Of a DNA stretch of 64,000 bases, positions 43,168 through 52,538 are shown piece by piece (within the stretch, counting starts at the first letter, position 1; every line of letters starts with the position of its first letter). This stretch comes from an uncultured Muribaculaceae bacterium (GTDB lineage Bacteria; Bacteroidota; Bacteroidia; Bacteroidales; Muribaculaceae): assembly GCA_910587475.1 (NCBI GenBank), contig CAJUMR010000012.1, positions 1 through 64,000 of the forward strand, given 5' to 3'. The notes beneath the pieces are model-generated. The model saw nothing but the letters and a program-made list of their open reading frames with translations. It was not told the origin of the DNA and did no database searches. The position numbers were made by a program, and so were the translations under genes.

Positions 43168-45279
43168 ATGAACCTAAATCCTATTTCCACTGCTATCACA
43201 TTGTTGATCGCATTTTCAGCCGCCACACCCCTCTCCGCTTCAGCCGACAATGAGATCAAAGTCGTGAAAGGCCAGGTCAGCGACTATTACATCCCTGTTG
43301 TAAAAGAACACTTGATCAAAGGCAAAGTAACCGACCGCAATGGCCAACCGCTTGAAGGCGCTACAGTCATGTTCTTTGCATCGCCGATCCACTGCAACAC
43401 CGATTCTGACGGCCGCTTCTCGCTCAAAGCCGTCGACAGCGACACCCTCCTCTATGTCTACTATCCGGGCATGCAACTGACCAATCATCCAGTCGGAAGC
43501 GATTTCGAGAATGTTACCGTGGTGCTCGACAAAGCTCAGCCACGCCAATCGCTGCCTCGCCGCAAAGCAATCGCCACCGAATGGTACGACCCCGACAACT
43601 ACAACCCCAAGACCTTCTGCAACCCCATCAACATCAGCTACAATTTCGAGCCGTTCAACAACAACTCGACGACCGGCGGATCGTTCCGTTCATCAGCCGA
43701 CCCGATGGCTCTGATGTACGGCGACGAGACATTCCTCTTTTCGACCAACCAGGACGGCTTCCACTACTCCAAAAACCTTACAGACTGGGAATTTGCACGC
43801 GCAAGTTTCAAACGCCGTCCGGCCGATGACGATCAATGCGCTCCCGCAGCCTATGTGTCTGGCGACACACTGTTCTACACCGGATCGACCTACGAAGGCT
43901 TGCCCGTATGGTACTCAACAGATCCCAAATCAGGCAAATTCAAACGCGCTATCGACCGCAATGCACTCCCCTCGTGGGATCCGTGCCTGTTTCTCGACGA
44001 TGACGGGAAACTATATCTCTATTACGGCTCAAGCAACGAATATCCTCTGAAAGCCGTACAGATAAGCCGTGAGGATTTCTTCCCGGTCAGCAAGATCCAC
44101 GACGTCATCGCCCTTCACCCCCGCGAGCACGGATGGGAAAGATTCGGCATGAACAATGACGACGAGGTGACTCTGGCGCCATTCACCGAAGGTGCATACA
44201 TGAACAAGCACAATGGCCGCTACTACCTGCAATACGGAGCACCCGGCACTGAGTTCAAAGTCTATGCCGACGGTGTATACGTCTCCGACAATCCACTCGG
44301 CCCATTCACCTATCAGCGCCACAACCCGATGAGCTACAAACCCGGAGGCTTCGTTCAAGGCAGCGGACATGGCGGAACATTTGAAGATGCACAGGGACAC
44401 TGGTGGCACGTTTCAACTTGTATGCTGTCTCTGAAATACAAATTCGAACGCCGCATCGGCCTCTATCCCGTCGGCTTCGACAACGACGGCATCATGTACA
44501 GTTCAGCCGCATTCGGAGATTACCCCAACTTCAACTCTACCGCCGACATCGACAATCCGTCGGACCGCTTCGCCGGATGGATGTTGCTTTCCAAGGACAA
44601 GCCGGTCGAAGTTTCGTCGACCGATTCAACCCTGACATCGTCAGCTATCACCGACGAAAGCATGCGCACCTATTGGGCCGCCAAGACATCGTCGCCCGAT
44701 GAGTGGGTCATCCTCGATCTCGAGAAGCCGAAGGAGATCATGGCAATCCAGATCAACTACTACGACCACAAGGCCAATCAGTTTGACCGGGCCGACGATC
44801 TCTATCATCAATACCGTGTATATGCTTCTGACAACGGCAACGATTGGCAACTGATCATCGACAAAAGCGACAACGACCGCGATGTGCCTCACGACTATAT
44901 AGAGCTGGCCAAGCCTCTCAACGCGCGCTATCTGAAACTCGAAAACATTCACATGCCTGCCGGAAACTTCTGCCTGTCGGGCTTCAGAATTTTCGGAACT
45001 GACAACGACATCCCCGCTCCTGAGGCAGTAAAAGGCCTGACCGTGAAACGCGACAAGGCTGACAGCCGCAACGCCATGATCAGCTGGAAAGCATCGCCGC
45101 GAGCCTACGGCTACAACATCTATTACGGCATAGCTCCCGACAAACTCTACAACGCCATTACTGTCTACGACGCTCTCGACTACGACATGCGCGGACTCGA
45201 CGCCGACACCCCATATTACTTCGCAATCGAAGCTCTCGGTGAAGGAGGACGCTCTCCACTGTCAAAAACAATCAAATAA
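43168..45279 (+). CDS. Multidomain GH43-like glycoside hydrolase
   Basis: A 703-residue secreted enzyme. Order: signal peptide (to about 26, LSASA), a carboxypeptidase-regulatory-like beta-sandwich (about 48-122, IKGKVTDRNGQPLEGATV), a five-bladed GH43-type propeller (about 150-490) with SADPM, SWDPCLFLDDDGKLYLYYG and TEGAYMNKHNGRYYLQYG giving candidate catalytic Asp, Asp and Glu, an F5/8-type C discoidin domain (about 500-640, TDESMRTYWAAKTSSPDEWVILDL) and a fibronectin III domain. GH43 enzymes cleave arabinose, xylose or galactose linkages. No SusC/SusD, regulator or other CAZyme lies beside it. Confidence 0.85.
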   Translation: MNLNPISTAITLLIAFSAATPLSASADNEIKVVKGQVSDYYIPVVKEHLIKGKVTDRNGQPLEGATVMFFASPIHCNTDSDGRFSLKAVDSDTLLYVYYPGMQLTNHPVGSDFENVTVVLDKAQPRQSLPRRKAIATEWYDPDNYNPKTFCNPINISYNFEPFNNNSTTGGSFRSSADPMALMYGDETFLFSTNQDGFHYSKNLTDWEFARASFKRRPADDDQCAPAAYVSGDTLFYTGSTYEGLPVWYSTDPKSGKFKRAIDRNALPSWDPCLFLDDDGKLYLYYGSSNEYPLKAVQISREDFFPVSKIHDVIALHPREHGWERFGMNNDDEVTLAPFTEGAYMNKHNGRYYLQYGAPGTEFKVYADGVYVSDNPLGPFTYQRHNPMSYKPGGFVQGSGHGGTFEDAQGHWWHVSTCMLSLKYKFERRIGLYPVGFDNDGIMYSSAAFGDYPNFNSTADIDNPSDRFAGWMLLSKDKPVEVSSTDSTLTSSAITDESMRTYWAAKTSSPDEWVILDLEKPKEIMAIQINYYDHKANQFDRADDLYHQYRVYASDNGNDWQLIIDKSDNDRDVPHDYIELAKPLNARYLKLENIHMPAGNFCLSGFRIFGTDNDIPAPEAVKGLTVKRDKADSRNAMISWKASPRAYGYNIYYGIAPDKLYNAITVYDALDYDMRGLDADTPYYFAIEALGEGGRSPLSKTIK

Positions 45280-45306
45280 GGGGTCTAAAACAACTCCATC
45301 CACCTC

Positions 45307-45333
45307 AAAAAAGCGCAGAAATGCGCTTTTTTT
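45307..45333 (+). terminator. Terminator of the GH43 gene
   Basis: Stem AAAAAAGCGCA (45307-45317) / TGCGCTTTTTT (45322-45332) with a 4-base loop and seven T in a row. Confidence 0.9.
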
Positions 45334-45367
45334 GCCATTATTATAAGCGTATATGGATTATTTTTCG

Positions 45368-45382
45368 CAACTTTGCGCAAAG
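45368..45382. promoter_or_regulatory. Palindrome over the probable lpx promoter
   Basis: CTTTGCGCAAAG (45371-45382) is a perfect 12-bp palindrome. Its left half completes CAACTTTG (45368-45375), one base off TAnnTTTG, about 39 bases ahead of lpxD. Possible promoter with an operator on top. Confidence 0.35.
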
Positions 45383-45413
45383 AATCTAATTCTTAAACTC
45401 TACAAAAAACCAA

Positions 45414-46427
45414 ATGGAATTTTCTGCAGATCTGATCGCCCAGCAAGTAGGGGGCACCGTTGAAGGTGACGGCTCGGTTACGGTCAGCACATTTTCAAAG
45501 ATAGAGGAAGCTAAGCCCGGATCCATAACATTCCTGGCCAACCCTAAATATACCCATTATATCTACTCGACCGATGCGTCAATCGTATTGGTGCGCAAGG
45601 ACTTCGTGACAGAAGGCGATATCAGGCCGACGCTGATCAAAGTCGAAGACCCCTACGCTACCCTTTCGGCTCTGATGACCATGGTGGCCAAATTCATGTT
45701 CGTGATGCCGACAGGCATTGAACAACCCTGCCACATTGCCGAAGGCGTGGCCGTCGACGAAGACTCCTATGTCGGAGCATTCGCCTACATCGGCCAAGGT
45801 GCCAGACTCGGCAAAGGTGTCAAAATATTCCCCCAGACTTACATCGGCCGCAACGTTGTCATCGGCGACGGCACTATTATCTATCCCGGTGTCAAGATAT
45901 ACGACAGCTGCCACGTCGGAGCACGATGCATAATCCACTCAGGAGCTGTAATCGGAGCCGACGGATTCGGCTTCGCACCTACACCCGACGGCTACCACAA
46001 AATACCGCAGATCGGAATCGTTGAAATAGGCAACGACGTTGAAATCGGAGCCAACACGACAGTCGACCGCGCTACAATGGGAGCTACACGTGTCGCCGAT
46101 GGGGTCAAACTCGACAACCTCATTCAAGTGGCTCACAACGCCGAAGTCGGCCAATCGACCGTCATCGCTGCACAGACCGGCATAGCCGGCTCGACCAAAG
46201 TCGGGAAATGGTGTATGATCGGCGGTCAGGTAGGCTTTGCCGGACACATAAAAATCGGTGACAAGGTGCAGATCGGCGCACAGTCAGGTGTGCCAAACGA
46301 CGTATCCGACGAAAGCCGCATAATGGGTTATCCAGCTGTGCCCGCACGAGATTTCATGCGCCAGAGCGCCTATATCAAACGGCTTGGTGAGCTGTTCGAA
46401 CGTGTAAAAAAACTTGAGGATAAATAA
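45414..46427 (+). CDS. lpxD: UDP-3-O-acylglucosamine N-acyltransferase
   Basis: A 337-residue enzyme that adds the N-linked acyl chain in lipid A synthesis. It has an N-terminal uridine-binding domain (SADLIAQQVGGTVEGDGSV, SITFLANPKYTHYI), then left-handed beta-helix hexapeptide repeats (about 105-310), with the catalytic His in VAHNAEVG (LIQVAHNAEVG) and AGSTKVGKW. A C-terminal helix (YIKRLGELFERVKKLEDK) closes the trimer. It heads the lpxD-lpxC/fabZ-lpxA operon. Confidence 0.95.
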   Translation: MEFSADLIAQQVGGTVEGDGSVTVSTFSKIEEAKPGSITFLANPKYTHYIYSTDASIVLVRKDFVTEGDIRPTLIKVEDPYATLSALMTMVAKFMFVMPTGIEQPCHIAEGVAVDEDSYVGAFAYIGQGARLGKGVKIFPQTYIGRNVVIGDGTIIYPGVKIYDSCHVGARCIIHSGAVIGADGFGFAPTPDGYHKIPQIGIVEIGNDVEIGANTTVDRATMGATRVADGVKLDNLIQVAHNAEVGQSTVIAAQTGIAGSTKVGKWCMIGGQVGFAGHIKIGDKVQIGAQSGVPNDVSDESRIMGYPAVPARDFMRQSAYIKRLGELFERVKKLEDK

Positions 46428-46478
46428 CCCCCTTCCTCGATCTCTATCAATCTCGACAATAAAAAAACTATATATCTC

Positions 46479-47861
46479 ATGAAGCAACAAACCCTCAAAG
46501 ACAGTTTCAGCCTAAGCGGCAAAGGTCTTCATACAGGCGCGCAGATCGATGCGACATTCTGCCCTGCGCCTGAAAACCACGGATATAAAATACAACGTAT
46601 CGATCTTGACGGCCAACCGATCATCGATGCTGTAGCCGACAATGTGATCGCTACAAACCGCGGCACAGTCATCGGTAAAGGCGATGTCGTTGTCAGCACA
46701 ATCGAACACGCCATGGCAGCTCTCTACGCCGCCGGCATCGACAACTGTCTCATCAAGGTCAACGCTCCCGAACTGCCCATCCTCGACGGCAGCTCGAAAC
46801 TCTATGTCGAAGAAATCAACCGCGTCGGCATCGAAGAGCAAAAAGAAGACAAAGACTACTACATCGTTAAACATAAGATCGAAGTTGCCGACGAGACTAC
46901 AGGTTCGAAAATCATCATTCTCCCCGACGATGAATTCAGCGTTGAAGTCAAGGTCAACTTCGAGTCGCCCGTACTGTCAAACCAGTATGCTTCGATGGAG
47001 CATATCGAAGAATTTGCTTCCGAGATAGCGTCATCGCGCACTTTCGTATTTGTCCGCGAAATCGAACCTCTCGTGACTGCCGGACTGATCAAAGGCGGTG
47101 ACCTCGACAACGCCATCGTCATCTACGACTCCGAACTGCCGCAGGAACGCCTCGACCATATCGCCGACATGATGAACTCTCCTCACAGAGAAGTCGAATC
47201 ATTCGGCTACATCAACACCCGTCCGCTCAGCCACGAGAACGAACCGGCACGCCACAAAGTGATAGACCTCATCGGCGACATCGCCCTGATCGGTCGCCCG
47301 CTCAAAGGCAAGGTCATCGCCACAAAACCCGGACATACGATCAATTCAGTAATGTCGAAGAAGATACGCAGCAACATTAAGCGTCAGGAAGTGCAGGCTC
47401 CCGTCTATGATCCCAATGTCGAACCAATCATGGACAACAACCGCATCCGCGAACTGCTCCCCCACCGCTATCCGTTCCTCCTCGTCGACAAGATCATCGA
47501 CAAGAGCGACAACTTCATCGTAGGCGTAAAGAACGTTACGACCAACGAGCCGTTCTTCCAGGGTCACTTCCCTCAGGAACCGGTAATGCCCGGCGTACTG
47601 CTCGTCGAAGCCATGGCTCAGACCGGCGGACTGCTCGTACTCAGCGTTGTTGACGAACCCGAACGTTATTCGACCTACTTCATGAAGATCGACAACGTTA
47701 AGTTCCGCCAAAAAGTTGTCCCGGGCGACACTCTGCTCTTCCATGTATCATTCATGACACCCCTGCGCCGCGGCATGGCCGTGATGAAGGGTCTCGCATT
47801 CGTCGGCGAAAAGATCGTGTGCGAATGTGAGTTCATGGCTCAAATTATCAAAAACAAATAA
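46479..47861 (+). CDS. lpxC/fabZ: Bifunctional UDP-3-O-acyl-GlcNAc deacetylase / 3-hydroxyacyl-ACP dehydratase
   Basis: A 460-residue fusion. Residues 1-300 are LpxC: TLKDSFSLSGKGLHTG, the zinc His in STIEHAMAAL (near 77), and RHKVIDLIGDIALIG with the second His/Asp ligands. Residues 315-460 are FabZ: IRELLPHRYPFLLVDKI, FFQGHFPQEPVMPGVLLVEAMAQ with catalytic His and Glu. The first committed step of lipid A and the fatty-acid dehydration step are thus joined, which is standard in Bacteroidetes. Both halves look complete. Confidence 0.96.
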   Translation: MKQQTLKDSFSLSGKGLHTGAQIDATFCPAPENHGYKIQRIDLDGQPIIDAVADNVIATNRGTVIGKGDVVVSTIEHAMAALYAAGIDNCLIKVNAPELPILDGSSKLYVEEINRVGIEEQKEDKDYYIVKHKIEVADETTGSKIIILPDDEFSVEVKVNFESPVLSNQYASMEHIEEFASEIASSRTFVFVREIEPLVTAGLIKGGDLDNAIVIYDSELPQERLDHIADMMNSPHREVESFGYINTRPLSHENEPARHKVIDLIGDIALIGRPLKGKVIATKPGHTINSVMSKKIRSNIKRQEVQAPVYDPNVEPIMDNNRIRELLPHRYPFLLVDKIIDKSDNFIVGVKNVTTNEPFFQGHFPQEPVMPGVLLVEAMAQTGGLLVLSVVDEPERYSTYFMKIDNVKFRQKVVPGDTLLFHVSFMTPLRRGMAVMKGLAFVGEKIVCECEFMAQIIKNK

Positions 47862-47876
47862 TCAAAATTCCAGACA

Positions 47877-48653
47877 ATGAAACAACCTCTCGCATATATC
47901 CACCCCGCAGCCAAGATTGCGCCGTCGGTTGTCATCGATCCGTTTGTAACCATTGACCAGAATGTAGAGATCGGTGAAGGCACCCGCATCGGCAGCAACG
48001 TCACAATCCTTGAGGGTGCTCGCATCGGCAAGAACTGCAACATCTTCCCCGGAGCTGTCATCGGTGCAATACCTCAGGACCTGAAGTTCAGAGGCGAAGA
48101 AACAACAGCCATCATCGGCGACAACACCACCATACGCGAATGTGTCACTGTCAACCGCGGCACTGCAGCAAAAGGCAAGACCGTCGTCGGCAACAACTGC
48201 CTCATCATGGCTTACTCTCACGTTGCCCACGACTGCGTGGTTGGTGACAATGTAATCATCTCCAATGCGTCGCAGCTCGCAGGCGAAGTAGTCGTCGACA
48301 ACTTTGCAGTGATCGGTGGAGGATCGCTCATCCACCAGTTCTGCCACATCGGACCGCACGTCATGCTCCAAGGCGGAGCGCTTGTCAATAAAGACATTCC
48401 GCCCTACGTGAAAGCCGCACGCGAACCGATTGCATATGCCGGAGTAAACTCCATCGGTCTGCGCCGCCGCAACTTCTCTAACGACACAATTCGCGAGATC
48501 CAGGACATCTACCGCTACCTCTACTTGTCGAGCATGAATGTCAGCGATGCCATCGAACGCATCGAGGCCGAACTGCCTGCTACAAAAGAGCGCGACGAAA
48601 TCATCCTGTTCATCAAGAACTCAAAACGCGGCATCATCCGCGGTTACATGTAA
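47877..48653 (+). CDS. lpxA: UDP-N-acetylglucosamine O-acyltransferase
   Basis: A 258-residue left-handed beta-helix enzyme: hexapeptide repeats from IHPAAKIAPSVVI to about 190, with catalytic His in LIMAYSHVAHDCVVGD, and the C-terminal helical domain (RNFSNDTIREIQDIYRYLYLS). It adds the first 3-hydroxyacyl chain to UDP-GlcNAc in lipid A synthesis. It follows lpxC/fabZ by 15 bases and is followed after 23 bases by RNase P RNA. Confidence 0.95.
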   Translation: MKQPLAYIHPAAKIAPSVVIDPFVTIDQNVEIGEGTRIGSNVTILEGARIGKNCNIFPGAVIGAIPQDLKFRGEETTAIIGDNTTIRECVTVNRGTAAKGKTVVGNNCLIMAYSHVAHDCVVGDNVIISNASQLAGEVVVDNFAVIGGGSLIHQFCHIGPHVMLQGGALVNKDIPPYVKAAREPIAYAGVNSIGLRRRNFSNDTIREIQDIYRYLYLSSMNVSDAIERIEAELPATKERDEIILFIKNSKRGIIRGYM

Positions 48654-48676
48654 TATTTAACCCTTTCATCATAAAA

Positions 48677-49081
48677 AAAGCCGCGCCGGAGGGTCCGTCG
48701 CGAGCCGGCGCTGACTTCGGTCGGCGTCCGGCGCGAGGAAAGTCCGGGCAACAAAGAGCACCATATTTCCTAACGGGAAGCTGTCGGCAACGGCAGAGTA
48801 ATGTGACAGAAAACAACCGCCGTGAGCCATCCGGCTCACGGTAAGGGTGAAAAGGCGAGGTAAGAGCTCACCGGGCGCGATAGCGATATTGTGCGCCGCA
48901 CATCTTATGGGTTGCAAGGTCAAGTATACCGGCATCTAAGGGCTGCTCGTCCATTGCCGGGGGGTAGACCGCTTAAGCCCGGTGGCGACACCGGGATCAG
49001 ATAAATGACGGACGGAGCGACGTAACTCTTCATCGAAAGTGCGTACTCTACATAACCCGGCTTATACTCCGGCGAGGCTTT
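48677..49081 (+). ncRNA. rnpB: RNase P RNA (bacterial type A)
   Basis: All landmark pieces are present: GAGGAAAGTCCGGGC (about 48735-48750), ACAGAAAAC, AGGGTGAAAAGG, the 3' conserved ATAAATGACGGACGG and CATAACCCGGCTTA. The ends pair as helix P1: AAAGCC-GC-GCCGGAG (48677-48691) with CTCCGGC-GA-GGCTTT (49067-49081), followed by ATTTTATTTT as a likely terminator. It is the catalytic RNA that matures tRNA 5' ends. No consensus promoter is seen in the 23 bases after lpxA, so it may be partly cotranscribed. Ends are estimated from P1. Confidence 0.93.
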
Positions 49082-49115
49082 ATTTTATTTTCAACCGATA
49101 GCATCCAACGTAATT

Positions 49116-49559
49116 ATGGCAGAACGTAACGACTGGTGGACTTGTCCGACCGAAAGCGAAGACGGACGTCTGATAATGGTTAGCGGACGGCGCGACGTCG
49201 ATGTGTTCCGCCGCAACCCGAGATTCACCATCCGCGTCGACATCACATGGCGCTACTCGACCGCGCCCGATGCGACGATGCCCGACGAAGCTACAGCCGA
49301 AATGATGGGCGACGTCACTGACGCGCTGAACGACGAACTCACAAAAGACCCGGTAGCTGTGATGACCGGTATTTACACCGGCGCAGGCGAACGCAACTGG
49401 GTGTTCTACACTCTCAGCACCAACATCTTCACAAAGAAACTTAACGCCGCCCTAAGCGACATGCCGTTGCTACCGCTTGAAATCTCGGCGGAAAACGACC
49501 CTGACTGGCTCGAATACGACGAAATGCGCGAGCTCTCCGAAATCAGGGCCGACGACTGA
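49116..49559 (+). CDS. DUF695-domain protein
   Basis: A 147-residue cytoplasmic protein. The pattern WTCPTESEDGRLIMVSGRRD, VDITWRYSTAPDATMPDEATAEMMGDV, GIYTGAGERNWVFYTLST and a closing NDPDWLEYDEMREL is that of DUF695, a small family of unknown function. No catalytic motif evident. Its stop lies 8 bases from that of the convergent ADP-ribosylglycohydrolase-like gene, leaving no room for a separate terminator. Confidence 0.75.
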   Translation: MAERNDWWTCPTESEDGRLIMVSGRRDVDVFRRNPRFTIRVDITWRYSTAPDATMPDEATAEMMGDVTDALNDELTKDPVAVMTGIYTGAGERNWVFYTLSTNIFTKKLNAALSDMPLLPLEISAENDPDWLEYDEMRELSEIRADD

Positions 49560-49567
49560 GGTGCTCC

Positions 49568-51106
49568 CTACTCCTCTCTTGAATCAAGTTCGACAACACT
49601 GCCGACTGTCACCGTGTGCACATCGTCGGGGTTGAGTAGCGTCAGAGTCAACACATGCTGACGGCCATCAAGATCATAATTCCAGTAAACATCATATTTC
49701 CTTACAGCAAAGTCTGCCGGCATATCGACTATGTCGACCACTTCGCCGTCAAGACGCACCTCAACGCGTGCCACATAACCTGATCCGTTGTCTCCGCCAA
49801 CAGCTCCGGTGACTACCACTGCATCCGCGTCGATATCGACCGCAAACGCTCCATCATTGAGATTTTTGTGGTAGTAATTTTTTCTCACCGGCACCAGCGA
49901 TGCGAAACTTTGTTCCAACTTCACCGGCACAGGCTTCTGGCACTTGATCGACACGTTATCTCCATCGACCGATCCGCCGTTACGGCTGATCATCTGAAGC
50001 GCCTGGTCGAAACTCATGCGGTAAGTGTCATTCAACGAACTTGACGTGAATGAAAATTTCATGTCTTCGGCTGATTTGAGCGGGTCAAGCCATTCCGAAG
50101 GAATTCGGCTATAGCCTTTGATCGTGCCGAGGATACCGCCCGCAGAAGCCGGATTGCAGTCAGAGTCCTGACCGCATCGCGTAGCGATCTCCACAGTCCG
50201 TCCGAAATCACCGTCGCCATAGAGCAAGCCGATCACCACATAGGCACTGTTGAGCGCCGCATCGATATTGTATGGCACAAAAGCCCCCGTAGGACAAGGA
50301 AGATTGCTGTCCCAACGTTCGGCACACAGCTGCCATGCGGCCGTCCAGTCGTCGGGCGACTGTCTGTAAGCTGCAATAACGTCAGAGATGCACTTGCTGT
50401 AGCGGCTCTCGGAAGGGATACATTTCAGAGCTTCGGTTACGACTGTCTCAACATCGTCGTAGACAAACGCCAGCGAATACATCGCGGCCATGTAAACACC
50501 TCCGTACCATCCGTCGCCATAATTCATTATATGTCCGATGCTGTCGCATATCACCGCAGCCGAATTAGGCATCGCGGGCGACATGAGACCTGCAAAATCG
50601 GCCTCGATCTGGAAATCGATATCGTCGGCATGCGGATTGTTTTTCCAATATCCCGATGCCGGGGCCATTAGGCCGTTCAATATATTATAGCGAGCTGTCT
50701 GGTTAGCCTCCCACAGGTTGTAGCCCGCATTGGCAAATGCGAGAGCCATCGAATCGACCGGTGCGTCAAGGCCGAGACGGTCAAATGTCTCAACAAACGT
50801 CAGATCCATGTATATGTCATCATACAGCCCCGGAAATTTGATCATCCAGTCCTTCACATAGTCATTTTCGCCCCAAGGTATATCTATAGAATCAGCGATC
50901 ATCATCCCCTGATAGCGGAACTCGGTCGGCGCGCCATAGGTGACTCCTATGGTCTGGCCTGCCCAGCCTCCCTTTATCTTGTCATATAATTGTTCGCGGC
51001 CGATGGTCAGAGTTTCCGGCATGTCATGCGGGCGTGCTGCAGCCGATTGACACGACAGACAAGATGCAACAAACGTCACACCACAGATTAAAGCTTTAAT
51101 TTTCAT
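49568..51106 (-). CDS. Secreted ADP-ribosylglycohydrolase-family lipoprotein
   Basis: About 512 residues (MKIKALICG start; ATG 51115 adds three). Lipobox ASCLSC near residue 18 marks an exported lipoprotein. The ARH fold is seen in IKGGWAGQTIGVTYGAP, the metal-site DDIYMDLTFVE (in place of the usual TDDT) and CGQDSDCNPASAGGILG (in place of GxDTDT). A C-terminal beta-sandwich of about 130 residues follows residue 385. Classic ARH enzymes are intracellular; this exported form, with altered metal motifs, may hydrolyse a glycosidic bond in a surface substrate. Activity is not proven. Confidence 0.8.
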   Translation of the reverse strand: MKIKALICGVTFVASCLSCQSAAARPHDMPETLTIGREQLYDKIKGGWAGQTIGVTYGAPTEFRYQGMMIADSIDIPWGENDYVKDWMIKFPGLYDDIYMDLTFVETFDRLGLDAPVDSMALAFANAGYNLWEANQTARYNILNGLMAPASGYWKNNPHADDIDFQIEADFAGLMSPAMPNSAAVICDSIGHIMNYGDGWYGGVYMAAMYSLAFVYDDVETVVTEALKCIPSESRYSKCISDVIAAYRQSPDDWTAAWQLCAERWDSNLPCPTGAFVPYNIDAALNSAYVVIGLLYGDGDFGRTVEIATRCGQDSDCNPASAGGILGTIKGYSRIPSEWLDPLKSAEDMKFSFTSSSLNDTYRMSFDQALQMISRNGGSVDGDNVSIKCQKPVPVKLEQSFASLVPVRKNYYHKNLNDGAFAVDIDADAVVVTGAVGGDNGSGYVARVEVRLDGEVVDIVDMPADFAVRKYDVYWNYDLDGRQHVLTLTLLNPDDVHTVTVGSVVELDSREE

Positions 51107-51134
51107 GATATTCATATTTTGGGGTTATATGCTG

Positions 51135-51142
51135 CAAAATTA
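51135..51142 (-). promoter_or_regulatory. -7 element TAATTTTG for the ADP-ribosylglycohydrolase-like gene
   Basis: Matches TAnnTTTG on the minus strand with a short leader (about 13-22 bases). A second TAATTTTG at 51152-51159 could be an alternative. Confidence 0.45.
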
Positions 51143-51213
51143 TGATTTTAAAATTGCAATTCAAAATTATCTGCCGCCTTCCCCCTCAAAAAAGCCGCGA
51201 AACAGATACAATG

Positions 51214-51262
51214 CACCCCGGACAGAGATTTTCTCGCTATGAGAGTACATCTGTCCGGGGTG
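51214..51262 (-). terminator. Probable terminator of ilvA
   Basis: Perfect 13-bp arms CACCCCGGACAGA (51214-51226) / TCTGTCCGGGGTG (51250-51262), 44 bases past the ilvA stop. The T-run on the minus strand comes about 20 bases later, so efficiency is uncertain. Confidence 0.55.
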
Positions 51263-51305
51263 ATATGATGCGTGTAAATATTGCTTTTTCAGTGTGACAA
51301 CCCGA

Positions 51306-52502
51306 TCAGTTCATCACCTTATAACCTGCTTCTGACAAAGCCGAGCGGATAGCGGCGATATGATCGTGATCGCGAGTCTCCAGTTCCATGCGTATCGTGC
51401 AACCGTTGATGGCAGTGCTGCTGTTGATTCGCTCATGAGCAACCGAGATCACATTACCTCCTTGCTGTGCGACTACATTGCAGACCCCTGACAGCTGACC
51501 CGGTTTATCATCGAGATCAATGATAAACGAATAATTACGGCCACTCTTCGAAAGACCTCGGGTGATGACACGGCTGAGAGTGTTGACATCAATATTTCCG
51601 CCCGACACCAGACAAACAGTCTTCTTGCCCTTGATAGGCACTTTGTTGAACATCGCTGCTGCGACAGACACCGCACCGGCGCCTTCGGCCACAAGCTTCT
51701 GCTGCTCGATGAGCGCAAGGATAGCTGCAGCGATCTCTTCGTCGCTGACAGTGACAACTTCATCGACATAACGGTTGCACAGCTCGAATGTGTTGACTCC
51801 CGGCTCCTTTACCGCGATGCCGTCGGCAATCGTCGACACACTGTTGAGATGGCGTATAGCACCCTCCTGAAGCGATGCGGCCATCGATGGAGCGCCGGAC
51901 GACTGCACACCGTAGACCTTGATTTCGGGACGCAGAGTCTTGATCGCGAATGCCACTCCCGATATGAGACCTCCGCCTCCGATAGGCACGATCACCGCCT
52001 CCACATCGGGCATCTGCTCGAGTATCTCGAGACCTATGGTGCCCTGACCGGCGATCACTTTAGGATCGTCAAACGGATGCACAAACGTGTAGCCATGCTC
52101 ATCGCGAAGCTGGATAGCCTTGGCATAGGCGTCATCATACACTCCCGGAACAAGACACACCTCCGCACCATAGCCCTTGGTCGCTTCAATCTTCGACATC
52201 GGCGCTCCGGCCGGGAGACAGATCAGCGACTTTATGCCATTGTGCGTCGCTCCGAGTGCGACACCCTGAGCATGATTGCCTGCCGAACAAGCGATCACAC
52301 CCCTCGCCTTCTCCTCGTCGGTGAGCTGTGATATCTTGTAATAGGCTCCGCGCAGTTTGAACGATCCTGTGAGCTGAAGGTTTTCTGTTTTCAAATATAC
52401 TTCCGATTCCGGATTGATCCGTGGTGCCGGTATTATAGCAGTCTTACGCGCCACGTCCTTCAGGACTGCCGCCGCATTGAATATTTCACTGATTTCCAAC
52501 AT
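51306..52502 (-). CDS. ilvA: Threonine ammonia-lyase
   Basis: A 398-residue PLP enzyme converting threonine to 2-oxobutanoate, the entry to isoleucine. The Schiff-base Lys is in LTGSFKLRGAYY (near residue 48); the phosphate loop is PIGGGGLISGVA; SAGNHAQGVA binds the substrate carboxylate. Residues 325-398 form an ACT-like regulatory domain (IIDLDDKPGQLSGVCNVVAQQGG). Its single ACT domain suggests feedback or ligand control. It shares a divergent promoter region with the malic-enzyme gene. Confidence 0.92.
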   Translation of the reverse strand: MLEISEIFNAAAVLKDVARKTAIIPAPRINPESEVYLKTENLQLTGSFKLRGAYYKISQLTDEEKARGVIACSAGNHAQGVALGATHNGIKSLICLPAGAPMSKIEATKGYGAEVCLVPGVYDDAYAKAIQLRDEHGYTFVHPFDDPKVIAGQGTIGLEILEQMPDVEAVIVPIGGGGLISGVAFAIKTLRPEIKVYGVQSSGAPSMAASLQEGAIRHLNSVSTIADGIAVKEPGVNTFELCNRYVDEVVTVSDEEIAAAILALIEQQKLVAEGAGAVSVAAAMFNKVPIKGKKTVCLVSGGNIDVNTLSRVITRGLSKSGRNYSFIIDLDDKPGQLSGVCNVVAQQGGNVISVAHERINSSTAINGCTIRMELETRDHDHIAAIRSALSEAGYKVMN

Positions 52503-52538
52503 AACTTATGTCTCTTATCTGTAATTGTATTAGTGTTG

